From Pleurodeles waltl (Eukaryota; Chordata; Amphibia; Caudata; Salamandridae): a DNA stretch of 64,000 nucleotides. The stretch covers positions 333,572,177 through 333,636,176 of the forward strand of contig NC_090448.1 of NCBI RefSeq assembly GCF_031143425.1, in the 5' to 3' direction. A program made the position numbers and the translations under genes. Each line of letters starts with the position of its first letter. The first letter of the stretch is position 1. Below are positions 1 to 11,024 of this stretch, piece after piece. The notes beneath the pieces are model-generated. The model did no database searches and was not told the origin of the DNA. It saw nothing but the letters and a program-made list of their open reading frames with translations.

Positions 1-383
1 AGTCTTGTTCAGGATCTTTGCCTACATAATGCATTTTTCTTTTATTTTAGAGTCGCTAGCTTGAAGTAGATTACATTTTTGAATTTTGGGGAATGCTTCC
101 GTTCGGGGTTCCTTCTCTCTCTGCGTTTTATGATTTTAACAGTTCAGTCTTTCAGATACAATCTGTTGGGTTTAGTTGTGTTGGTATAGGTTTATGAGCA
201 GGGCTGACTTTCCCTTTTGCCTTTGTGCGTTGTGTCCCACTAGGCCCAGATTAACTTATAATCACTCATATTTGATTTTTTGAAAAGTGATTAGTAAGCG
301 GGCTGATTTCAGCATGTATTGTAAAAGATTCGTTTTACCTGTACCTACGAGAATTAATCCACCTAAGGGCAGAGTGCTTAATC
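1..383. other. AT-rich sequence, nothing assigned
   Basis: The sequence is AT-rich and ordinary. No coding, repeat-end or RNA-gene signal was recognised here. Confidence 0.4.
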
Positions 384-825
384 ATGTCTCTTTTTAGGGT
401 CGAGCCTGCGTTGCATGCTCTCGCGCATGCGTATCGCAGCGAGGCGCTTTTGTATTTACAAAAGGGCTCGGAGCCCTGTCAACTTCACGTAAGTGTTCTT
501 TATTGGTTCGTGGGCTTGCCTAATAAAATCTGCTTGCTTTCATTAGTCGAAGGCAAGCATACGTCATGCCTTTTCCAGTGGCTAGCCCTCCTCGAGCGCA
601 GCGACCAAGTACAGAAAGCATGCGTGGCTCGCTGTTTTCCATCGGGCTCGTGGACTTCTTTTTCTCTAATTTACAAGCGCGATCTCGCTTGGCAGAAGTC
701 GAGCGCTTTAGATACTTAATTTCACTTTTTCGGGTTGTGTACACAAATGCACTTTTGCCTGATAGGTGAAAAGTCGGGTTAGGAGTTTACAACGCAATCA
801 GCTCTAACATGAGCAAACGCGAGAC
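384..825. repeat. Candidate dispersed non-coding repeat
   Basis: This stretch is rich in CpG and short palindromes around GCATGC and CTCGAGC, unlike its AT-rich neighbours. It lies directly next to the 3' end of the L1. No transposase, RT or clear tRNA-type A/B boxes are visible, and no second copy is seen in the window. It resembles a dispersed repeat from memory of newt sequence, but that is a weak basis. A 111-codon open frame here has no recognisable protein features. Confidence 0.3.
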
Positions 826-979
826 CCGTTGCATTGTAAATGCTTGTTTAATACTGTTTTTATTAAGATTTTTCCATCAGAACACTGCAAAGACAGGATT
901 CCTTTGCCAACTGCGGCCCTCTCCTGTTTACACCTCCACCACCTCTCCACCCCCTCCAGGCGTTTTGGGAAGCACCAGT

Positions 980-1877
980 GTCTCAATCCGAAACAAAATG
1001 TTCTCACCATGGGCTCCATACTCTGTCAAATTTCTTTGTCCACCCCCAGTGCGGACCACCCTTTCCGTCTCCATACAGTGCATGATCCCCATACCACATT
1101 ATTTCAGAGTGGGGCGGGAGGGGGGGTCTCAGACTATGCTAGCCCTTAGCAATGTCTCGCTTCGCCAGGGCAAAACCCAGTGCACAACAAATGAGCTGTT
1201 TCCTGGGAAGGTCCACATCATTAGGAATGGCCAATATAAGTAAATGGGGCTATTGGGATCTGTACCCCTAGAACGGGATCAACTTTGAGGGGACCTTCCG
1301 CCAAAATTACTGAATGTATGAATAGTCCCATATTGTGTGGCGAAAGAAGCCCTCCCCTTCCCCAGATCGCAAACAACATAGGTCATCCTCCTATTTCTCT
1401 CTGAGGGGTCGGAGATTGGCCTATTTATAAATGTATGACGTGTATATGAAAGGGCCTTGAATGTCATCTTTTCCGACGGTATCCTATCGTCTATTGAGCT
1501 ACAGTCTAATAACTTTTCCCATTGTATCCCTGCAGCATTCAACGTGTGCCAGACCTGGAGGTATCTGAACAGTTGAGAATCTCTTATTTCAGGCTCCTTC
1601 TGTAGGTATTGGCAGGATTTCCTACTCTCCCTTCCTGCTAGGTCTCCAAGGGTCGAGATGCCTATGAGGTCCCACAGCTTCACCCTAATGACCTCTCTGA
1701 GCTCCTGCAATCGATTGCTCACTTCTTGCCCCTTCAACCCACATAGTCAATTGCCTTGTACCAGGCCCCGAGAAATGCCTTCCTTGAGCCCATCAAAGGG
1801 ATCCACAGGGTCCTCCATAGATATAGTGAAAATGAGATTTCCTTTCTGTAGGAACGCACCCTTTTTGGCATGGGGAG
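980..1877 (-). pseudogene. L1 ORF2 C-terminal part (broken)
   Basis: A 152-codon minus-strand frame (1737-1279) contains DLIGISTLGDLAG, then RDSQLFRYLQV, the usual 'gi..lgdl...F.rYLQ' block that follows the RT thumb in L1 ORF2. Further down, in shifted frames between about 1200 and 980, AKRDIAKG and a KFDRVWSPW-type block match the very end of L1 ORF2. Frameshifts and stops separate the blocks. Towards higher coordinates a decayed continuation runs to the element boundary at 1878. The family assignment rests on motif recognition only. Confidence 0.7.
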
Positions 1878-4800
1878 TGTAGGAAAGTGCCTCTTTTGAC
1901 CTGGTCACACCACACATGTTGCCTGGTTTCCCTGTGCAATTGCGTTTGAAAGTGCATTGGGTCCCTCCTAAACAAGTCCTCAATGTCAGATCTCTTCCAC
2001 TAAAATTGTGCAGTCGTTTCTCCCAATTTGCAAACCTTTAGCTACCACTATAAATCCCGAGTAAATGGTACCCCTGGTACCTAGGGAATGGGGTACTAAA
2101 GGAACGGAACTGAGAGCTGCAGCACAAATTGTGCCACCCTGAGGGACCCCCTCACTAATTGCACATAGGGCTGCTTTTGCAGGCTGCGTGTCTTAATGCA
2201 AAACTAAAATGAAAACACAAAATGACACAGCTGTGTGTCCTTTCCCCTTTACACTGCATACAATATATGTAAGTCAGCCCTTTAACAGGCCTTCCAGCAC
2301 TAAAGGCAAGGTGCGTAATATTGCATGTGAGGGCATACCTGCATGAGCAGAAATGCCCCAGCTATGTTTTTATCAATTCTCAGGCATAGTAAGTGAACAG
2401 TGAAGCCATTTAAGTACATGTGCTGGACACCTGTCATTACGAGTTCGCCAGCTACATGATGTTTGGTATCAAACCTCTTGTATTAATAAACCCTCATTGA
2501 ATCCAGTGATCGATTTATTAATACATGCACTCAGAGGGCGCCTTAAACCTGAAAACCTACCAACTCCTGGTGTGGGCAATCACTGGTCAAAACCAGTACA
2601 GTCACCTTAGACAGAGCTCAGGCCCCCTGATGTGAGAGCCAATGCTTTCGAGGGCTCTGAACAAAGGCCTGCTCTGGGCAGAGAGTGTGACCTACTCTCC
2701 CAGGCAGGATGGACATTTCAGGGCGGGGAGCTTCAAAGGCCTTGCCACCTTTGAAATGCGACCCAGGCCTCTCCAAATGGTGGAGGAGGTTGACCCCCAG
2801 TTCCTGACCCCACTTTTGGCGGCAGGACTGGTGGGAAAATTAGGTAAATTAGGAGGAGTGCCCAATTCATGGACAAACTGAAGTGGACACTACTTTTTAA
2901 ATTTCTCCATCTTGTATGAAAGAAGTAGGCCAGTAGGGTTACAGTTATGCCCATTTCCAAAGGAAGTCATTGGAAGGGTGTAGTCACCCTAAAGGTGAGT
3001 ATGCCATTGGCTACCACCTGGCACTCACTGTAACGCACCAAAATTCAGTATTTAGGTGGCACCCATGAACCCAAGAATCAGATTCCTGTTGACCTAAGAA
3101 GAGCCAGACAACACAGACGTCGCCTAGCAGAGAAAACTGAAGACACCCGCTGACTTGGCCCCAGCCCTGCCAGCCTTTCTGCAGCCTTCAAAGAACCTGC
3201 GCCCAGAAGACGACTTGTCCTTCAGCCTGGTGACCTTCAAATCCTTGGGAGGACTTGCCTTCAATGAAGACCAAGAATTCCAGTGGACAGTGGACCTGTC
3301 CAAAACAAACCATCTCTAAAGAAGAAGGTCTCTGCCTGAGGAATAGCACAATGGCTAGCCTGGAACCACTTCTGCACCCAAAGCTCCCAGCCCGAGTCCA
3401 AGTGGCTCACCAGTCCAGTGAAGGTTCCTTAGCGCTTCTGACCAAGAGTCCCCGTGGGCTGACCCCTGCTGGAATCCACAGTGATGTCTGCAGCCCAAAT
3501 CCGAGGACTCCCTCTGACCACAACCTGCCTGGTAAGCTTTTTCTGATGCCAAAAGACACCTCTGCACCTGGAGCCACTGGGCCTTGGGGAGCTGGACCGT
3601 CTGTGCCCCTTTGACCCCTGGCATCTCTACTTACCTGGGCAGCTGTGGGTTGACCTCACCCAGCCTCCTGGCTTGATCCTGTAGCCTGTTTCTGAAAGTG
3701 ATCTCCTCCATTGAATAACAACGGTCGCACAACATTGTGTTGGCACTCTGCACCCAGCTGCTGCTCTGCACTGAAGAGCGTGGGTCCATTGTACAGAATT
3801 GGGCTGTCTCAGTTGGATTGCATTGGGTGCCCGACGCTGTGTTGGCACTCTGCACCTGGCCGCTGTGGGTGTAAGTTTGGTGATGGCTTGTGGCCCCCCT
3901 GGTGCTCACCTCAACCCCCAGAGACCAACCTGTGATACCACTTGTACTTACCTGGAAGCACCAACTCCAACCTCTGCACCCAGCCGCCCCCATGCCCCTG
4001 TGGGTGCACTCTTGGTACCAACCTGAACCTTGGCCGGTGCTAGTCTAAAACCCTGAAGGCTGGGATTGTAAGTTGTGTACTTATCTATGAAGATGCATTC
4101 TTGTTTTTCTCCCGTAGGTTAATATTGAAGACTCTGAAAAATGCACTGTCGATTTTTGAAACAGCAAAGTATTTTTTATTTAAAAACTGCTATAGTATAT
4201 ATAGAAGCAACTGTTATTTTTCTAAATTGGTCTCCGATTTATTCTTTGAGTATGTCTGTCATTTATGGCCTCTGTGAGTACAACAAATGCTTAACACGAC
4301 TCCTCGATTAGCCTAACTGCTGGTCCACACTACCACAAAAGGAGCACTCGACCTATCTATTTCTGCCTCTGCAAACCTTTGGGGATCCACTGGACTCTCC
4401 ACACAGTGTACTTCATTTTAGTGCACTATAATAGAGAGCCACCTTCCTACAGTTAACCCCCAGTTTTTGCCTGGTATCTGATGTAATTTCCACTGAAAGT
4501 GCACAGGCTCCTGGTAATCAGGCCCGCAGTGCCAGATCTCCTTTCCCAAAACTGCACAGTTTTTTCCCCAATTAGAAAAAAGTTTGGCACCCTCTCAGAC
4601 CCTAGTAAATGATACCCCTGGTGTCTGGGGTATTTAAGAGGGTCTATATGGGCTTCAGCACAAATTGTGCCATCCTAATCACACCTCACCAAGCACATGA
4701 GAGGCTGCCATTGCAGGCTGCGTGTCTTGTTGCAGACAAAAGTGAAAACATGACATGGCACACAGCCTGTGTGCCATGTCCCCTAACACTGGATTTAGAG

Positions 4801-5808
4801 GTATTATATGGGGTGCCAGGTGGTAGCCAATGGGCTACTTACCTTTAGGAGAACTGCACCATTTTTATGACCACTACCACTGGGATATGGGCATAACCCT
4901 AACCCTAGTGGCCTAATTCCTTCCAAACAAGATGAAGGAATTTCCAAAGTATTGTCCACTTCAGCTTGTCCACCTTAGGGGTGGGACTGGCAGGAAGTGG
5001 GCCCTCCTCCTAATTTAACTAATTTTCCTTCGTGTGCTGCTGCCAAAAGTGGGGTCAGGACAGGGAAGCTGGTCATCTGCACCATCTGGAGAGACCTGGG
5101 TCGCATTACAAAGGCAGAAAGACCTTTGAAGCATCCTGCACTGAAATGTCCATCCTGCCTAGGAGAGGAAGGTAACACTTCTGCCCAGAGCAGACTTTTG
5201 TCTCAGGCCCTCAAGAGTGCTGGCCACATCTGCTCCTGCATATATCCCCTCACATGTACTATAATGCACCCTGGCCTAGGGCTGTAAGGCCTCCTAGAGG
5301 GGTGACCTACATATTTTGCAGTGTTTAGGGGACATGGCACACAGGCTTTGTGCCGTGTTGTGTTTTCAATTTTGGAAGCGCCTTGTCAGAGAGCCTGCAA
5401 TGGCAGTCTGCATATGGTTGGTGCTGGGTCCCTCAGAGTGGCACAAGTTGTGCTGCAGCTCTGAGGGGCCCTCTTCAGTACCCATACCCTATGTACCAGG
5501 GGATCATGGGGGTCTGAATGCCTGGTCACTTGGGGATCAAGTGACCAGGTGTCTCGTTTTAGGGAAGGAACACTGGCACTGCAGACCTGGTTAGCTGGAG
5601 CCCAGTTCATGTAATTTCAAGTAGCATCTAAAAACCAGGCAAAAAGTGTCAGGGGTACTGGAACCAGAAACCAGCTCCCTACACCCACACTAACACAAAA
5701 CAGAGTGTTAGTACTATCCACTTTTGCCACTGCAAACCAATTGGGGATCCACTGGACTCTGCATTGTGTGCCTCTTTTTAGTGCATCATATAGAGCCAAC
5801 GTCCTACA
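1878..5808 (+). mobile_element. TG...CA-bounded large non-coding element, rearranged double copy (copy C)
   Basis: The block opens with TGTAGGAAA at 1878, first ends with CTTCCTACA at 4451, and immediately continues as a second, chimeric copy to CCTACA at 5808. The second part has a forward 5' segment (about 4452-4810), an inverted segment (about 4811-5683, ending on the minus-strand TGTAGGGAG terminus) and a forward 3' tail (about 5690-5808). There is no credible ORF. Inside are motifs shared with copies A, B, D and E, such as AACAAATGCTTA near the 3' end and short palindromes of the TAGCCATTGGCTA type. It sits in the L1, but the flanks (GGGAG and CTTTC) are not a duplication, so the outer ends were probably altered by recombination. 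Confidence 0.65.
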
Positions 5809-6045
5809 CTTTCCATCAAGTGTCACTCTAATCATGCAGCTGGATCGTCTCTATGTGCGTGGCACCGTTCATTAATAGCCTGTAGCCGGGCAACCCAATA
5901 ATATGCCCTCTGGTCCAGCAGTGCTATTCCACTGCTGTACAGTGACCCACATAGGCTGTAGAGAGCAATACGAGGGGTGCCATAGTCCCACAGAAGGAAA
6001 TGCACCATTCCATCTACCCTCATAAAGAAAGTCTTGGGCATGGGC
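5809..6045 (-). pseudogene. L1 ORF2 fragment between RT and C-terminus
   Basis: A 69-codon minus-strand frame (6041-5832) reads FFMRVDGMVHFLLWDYGTPR and then QRAYYWVARLQAINE. This matches the post-RT L1 block 'fk.id.lv..FlW..g.pRI...L......GGl.lP....YYwAaqL.ai'. It joins the segment at 1877-980 once the copy C insertion is removed. It borders copy B at about 6045 without a clean element terminus, which points to a deletion there. Confidence 0.75.
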
Positions 6046-8158
6046 CAGGTAACCTGCTAACCAGGTTCCCAATGCCCGTTTTCTTTCCCTAAAACTGTAA
6101 AGGTAATTGGAAACACTCTTAACTACCACTGTAATTCCCTAGTAAATGGGTACCTAGGTGCAGAGGGCATGGGGTACCAAGGGTAGGCCCCTGAGGGCAG
6201 CAACACTGATTGTACCGCCCTCTAGGGCCATGCATCCAGATGCACCCAGCACTGCCATTGCAGGCTGAGTGCCCTGGTGAAAATCTAAAACACAAATTCA
6301 TCTTGGCACACTGTCTGTGTGCCCTGTCCACCATTCACAGCATTTACTATGGGTAAGACACCCCTCTAGCAGGCCTTATTGCCCTAAGGCAGAGTGCTCC
6401 ATATTATATGTGAGGGCATAGCTGCATGAGCAATATGCCCCACTGTGTCCCTGCCAAACGTGGGACATAGTGAGTGAACAGAGTAGCCATTTTAATATAT
6501 GTGCTGTACACTGGTCAACACGAGTTTCCCAGCTACATAATGGCTCCTCTGAACTCAGGGTTGTTTGGTATCAAACAACTCAGAATGAGAAATACAAACT
6601 GGTGCCTGTACTGGATTTATTATAAAATGTATCCAGGGGTCACCTTAGAGGTGCCCCGTGCAAAAGCTAACTATCCTGGCATGGTTACTCACTGGTCCTG
6701 TCCAGCTGCCACCTCCAGACATCCAATATACAAACCTTGGGGGAGAACCCTGCCCCTCTAATTTGTAAGACAATACCCTTCCTTGGTGGAGGAACTAACA
6801 CCCCCTCCCTCAGGAATGTGCAGTACCCTGGCAGTGAGCTTCAAAGGGCTACCGATGTTGAAACTCAACCCCCAGGCCTGCTGATAGCAGCAGATGGCCT
6901 CCCCCTTTGATAACCCCCACTTTTGGTGGGAGCAAAGGCGAGAAACCTAACAAAGGGTAAGAGGAGTGGCCTCATCTGTCATGCACCACCCCTATGGTGT
7001 TGCCTGCGAGGTGGACCCTCAAATTCAGTTTCCTCCATCTTGGAATGGAGAAAAATTGCCAATGAGCTTTAGGGTAGTGACCCTTACCACAGGAAGTGAT
7101 CACTTTAGTGGGTGTAGCCTCCCAAAGCTAAGTGTCCCATTGGGCACTACCAGGTTCCCTCTAAAACGCCAACTAAATTCAGTATTTAGTGGGCATCCCT
7201 AGACCGAAGAAATCAGATTCATCAGGAAGAAAAGAAGACAGCTTCAAAGAACCCCACAGCACAGAGGACCTGCTTCACCAGAAGAAGATTCAAGACCCCT
7301 GTTTGCTGCAGCAGAGTCCTGACCATTGCCACTGCGGAGGAGCTAACCACTGGACCGACCTCAAAAGACCCAGAGGACCTCCAGGCTACACAAATAGCTC
7401 GAGATCTCCCTCCTGAGTGGGGGCACCACTCAAGACCTAAAAGAACCCAGCAAGAAACAGCAAACCAGTGAGGGTCACTTCACTGACCAGCCGATATCTC
7501 CACAACCGGAAGTCGCAGCTGGACCTGACGACACACCGACAGCCTGGACGAGATGTACAAGTGTGCCAAATTTAGTGCCACTGCTCCCTCCCGTTGCAGA
7601 ATTGTACTCTGGTCAGTGCACAATGGACTACAGCAAAAACAGCTCTCCCAGAGCTGCAACTGGACCAGGAGGAAGCCCCAGTCGAGGGATTTCAGAAACA
7701 CCCCGGACCTCCCACCAGAGCACCCTCATTGTCCTGCAAGGCCCCCGGAAGAAGACTTACCTCCAGCTCCAAAGGACTCCCGTGCACACAGCCTCCAAGA
7801 CCTCTGACTCACCCTGCATCCGGCTGCCCTAAGCTCTGCATTGCGGAACCAGCTGTGTGCCACAGGTCCCTAACCCTTTGTGACCTCAACAGCCCAAGGG
7901 GATCCTTGGGCACCACCTTTAAATCTGCAAACCACCTCCTTTTCCAGGTGGCCCCTCCAAGTGACCCTGTGCCTGTGCCAAGAGACTTTCGAGCTCTGCT
8001 CCTGCCGGTACCAGTAGCTGCCTGAGGCTCTTCAGCTGACAGTGTGCCCACCACCCTTATCGACCAACCTGCAAACGAAGAAACTGGTAACTCAACTGTG
8101 TGATTTTTATATACATTTTTACAGGTGGCCTTCCATTGATTCCTATGGTGTGTAATTA

Positions 8159-8163
8159 CGCAC
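8159..8163. repeat. Target-site duplication CGCAC, left
   Basis: CGCAC immediately precedes the TGTAGGAAG terminus at 8164 and recurs at 10382-10386 after the other end of copy A. Confidence 0.65.
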
Positions 8164-10381
8164 TGTAGGAAGTTTGCTCTGTATATACTATCTCAAATTA
8201 AGAGATAGTGTGCACAGAGTCCAAGGGTTCCCCTTAGAGGTAAGATAGTGGCAAAATTAGATAATTCTAATGCTCTATTATGTGGTAGTGTGGTCGAGCA
8301 GTAGGCTTATCAGAGGGTAGTGTTAAGCATTTGTTGTACACACACAGGCAATAAATGAGGAACACACATTCAAAGACTTACTCCAGGTCAATAGGTTTTT
8401 ATATGGAAAAATATATTTTCTTAGTTCATTTTAAGAACCACAAGATTCAAGATTTGAAGTAAATACATAAAATGCAAGGTACTCCACACAGGTAAGTTAG
8501 GAACTTTGAATTAGAGCAATAACATATACAGTTATTTTTTAAATGGCAATAAGCTATTTTAAAAGTAGACAGTGCAAAAATCAACAGTTCCTGGGGGAGG
8601 TAAGTATTGGTTAGATTGTGAGGTAAGTAAGACACTTACAAGTCTCACTTCCTGGGCATAGGCAGTTCACCGTTAGGGGTTCAGGGCAACCCCAAAGTTA
8701 CCACACCAGCAGCTCAGGGCCGGTCAGGTGCAGAGGTCAAAGAGGTGCCCAAAAAACATAGGCGCCTATGGAGAACAGGGGTGCTCCGGTTCCAGAATGC
8801 CAGCAGGTAAGTACCTGCGTCCTCTGGGGGAGACCAGTGGGGTTTTGTAGAGCACTGGGGGGACACAAGTAGGCACACAAAACACACCCTCAGTGGCACA
8901 GGGGCGGCCGGGTGCAGCGTTCAGAGCAGGTGTTGGGTTTTGTATAGGAAACAATGGAGGGACCCAGGGGTCACTCTAGCAGTGCAGACAGGGCACAGTG
9001 GGGCTTCTCAGGCCAGCCACCACCTGGGCTGGGCAGAGGGTCGCCTGGGGGTCACTCATGCACTGAAGTTCGGTTCCTTCTGGTCCTGGGGGCTGCGGGT
9101 GCAGTACTTGGTCCAGGCGTCGGATCCCTTGTTACAGGCAGTCGCGGTCAAGGGGAGCCTCTGGATTCTCTCTGCAGGCGTCGCTGTGGGGGGCTTAGGA
9201 GGGTCGTCTCGGGGTATTCACGGGGTTGCAGTGGCTACACACTCTTTGTGCCTCCTCCCTGTGTGGAGGGGTGCACATCCCTAATCCTATTGGGGGAATC
9301 CTCAAGTCTCAAGTTGGAGGATTTCTAAAGGCAGGGGTCACCTCTACTCAGGACACCTTAGAGGCTGTCCTGACTGGTGGATGACTCCTCCTTGTTTTTC
9401 TCATTATCTCCTCCAGCCTTGCTGGCAAACGTGGGGGCAGTGGCCGGAGTGGCGGGCATCTCCACTAGCTGGGATGCCCTGGGGTGTTGTAACAAAAGGG
9501 GTGAGCCTTTGAGGCTCACCGCCAGGTGTTACAGTTCCTGCAGGGGGGAGGTGAGAAGCACCTCCACCCAGTACAGGCTTTGTTCCTGGCCACAGAGTGA
9601 CAATGGCACTTTCCCCAGGTGGCCAGCAACTTGTCTGGTTTGTGGCAGGCTGGCAGGAACTGGTCAGCCTACACTAGAAGTCGGATTGGTATTCAGGGGG
9701 CATCTCTAAGATGCCCTCTTGGTGCATGTTACAATAAATTGCACACTGGCATCAGTGTGCATTTATTGTGCTGAGAAGTTTGATACCAAACTTCCCAGAT
9801 TTCAGTGTTGCCAATATGGAACTGTGGAGTTTGTGTTTGACAAACTCCCAGACCATATACTCTTATGGCTACCCTGCACTTACAATGTCTAAGGTTTTGC
9901 TTAGACACTGTAGGGCCATAGTGCTCATACATATATGCCCTCACCTGTGGTATAGTGCACCCTGCCTTAGGGATGTAAGGCCTGCTAGAGGGGTGACTTA
10001 CCTATGCCACAGGCAGTGTGTGGTTGGCATGGCACTCTGAGGAGAGTACCATGTCGACTTAGTCATTTTCTCCCCACCAGCAGACACAAGCTGTGAGGCA
10101 GTGTGCATGTGCTGAGTGAGGGGTACCCAGGGTGGCATAAGACATGCAGCCATTAGAGACCTTCCCTGGCATCCAGGCCCTTGGTACCAGGGGTACCAGT
10201 TACAATGGACTTATCTGTGTGCCAGGGCTGTGCCAATTGTGGAAGCAAAGGTACAGTTTAGGGAAAGAACACTGGTGCTGGGGCCTGGTTAGCAGGGTCC
10301 CAGCACACTTTTAATCAAAACTTAGCATCAGCAAAGGCAAAAAGTTAGGGGGTAACCATGCCAAGGAGGCATTTACTTACG
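8164..10381 (-). mobile_element. TG...CA family element nested in copy B (copy A)
   Basis: The 2.2-kb element is inverted relative to copies B, C, D and E. It starts with TGTAGGAAG at 8164 and ends at CTTACG (10381), where CTTACA would be expected, giving a TG...C(A) element flanked by CGCAC on both sides. No protein is encoded. Read on the plus strand it contains four perfect AG/GTAAGT splice-donor strings (GT at 8492, 8600, 8623 and 8807). TG...CA ends plus a 5-bp target duplication are the classic LTR-retroelement signature, so it may be a giant solo LTR or a large non-autonomous LTR derivative. No gag/pol was seen to confirm this. Confidence 0.7.
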
Positions 10382-10386
10382 CGCAC
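10382..10386. repeat. Target-site duplication CGCAC, right
   Basis: This matches 8159-8163. Removing copy A and one CGCAC restores continuity of copy B. Confidence 0.65.
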
Positions 10387-10704
10387 CGAAAGATTAACTT
10401 TATTAAAACTTTGAAAAACCATAACTCAAAAAGTATTTGACGTATCTTGACCATCTTGGTCTTAAAAATTATATAAAAATTGGGCCTCGAGTTAATCATT
10501 GTGTGTGTGGTGCATGGTTGATACTGTGAGTACAACAAATGCTTAGCACATTTCCTGGATTAGCCTAACTACTTGACCGCTTACCTAAAAAATTGAAGCA
10601 TTAGATGATCTGAATTTTGCCTCTGGAAACCAATGTGTGGTTACCTGGGCCTCCTACACAGTCTGCCTAGCTTTGCACACTACATAGAGGGCCAGCATTC
10701 TACA

Positions 10705-11019
10705 TCTGTGTCCAATGCGAAAAAGGCCAACAGTTCTCATGTAGTGTGGAGACGAGATAGCCAATTTTGAAGTAGTCTCAGATTCTGACGAGTGGCTCAG
10801 TTCAGCATAAAGCTTATCGGGTCCCTGTGTACTGCAGTGGGGATAACCTTCACCAGGTGGAGTTCTAGTATTTTGAGGGTTCTTGACCTCAGAGTTTAAA
10901 AGGGATATTGGTTTGTTGAAAGTGCACCTTGCAGGGGTATTTTCCTGTTTCAGGATGACTAAAATGGTTGCCTGTCGATGGTCTGGGGAGAGCTCTCCCA
11001 CTTCTCTCACCTCCGCAAG
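10705..11019 (-). pseudogene. L1 ORF2 RT N-terminal motifs (broken)
   Basis: Within a 190-codon minus-strand frame (11226-10654), the part below 11023 reads ATILVILKQENTPARC, then NKPISLLNSEVK. This corresponds to the L1 RT block 'A.i.vi.K.g.dp..c..yRPISLLN.dvKi'. The conserved R of RPISLLN is K here. The frame is open by chance through the copy D terminus at 11025. It continues the RT piece found at 14812 once copy D is removed. Confidence 0.75.
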
Positions 11020-11024
11020 CATTG
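11020..11024. repeat. Target-site duplication CATTG, left
   Basis: CATTG precedes TGTAGGAAAA at 11025 and recurs at 14807-14811 directly after the CCTACA end of copy D. Confidence 0.8.

Larger units (their letters stand above)
6046..10704 (+). mobile_element. TG...CA family element, 5'-truncated and split by copy A (copy B)
   Basis: Copy B occupies about 6046-8163 and 10387-10704, and its 3' end is CATTCTACA at 10704. The two halves join smoothly when copy A and one target duplication are removed. The usual TGTAGGAA 5' terminus is missing: the sequence starts inside the family at the CTGCTAACCAGG motif. The right flank (TCTGT) has no partner on the left. Several short ORFs here have no recognisable protein. 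The L1 RT core is missing at the same junction, so one deletion may have removed both. Confidence 0.6.

Noticed and set aside
384..1243. ORFs of 106-144 codons on the plus strand
   Set aside because: They overlap a repeat-like segment and the antisense of the L1 3' end, have no recognisable motifs and shift composition along their length.
4894..4906. TAACCCTAACCCTA, telomere-like repeat
   Set aside because: Only two units within a TG...CA family copy. Related copies have similar AACCCTA words, so it is not an interstitial telomere.
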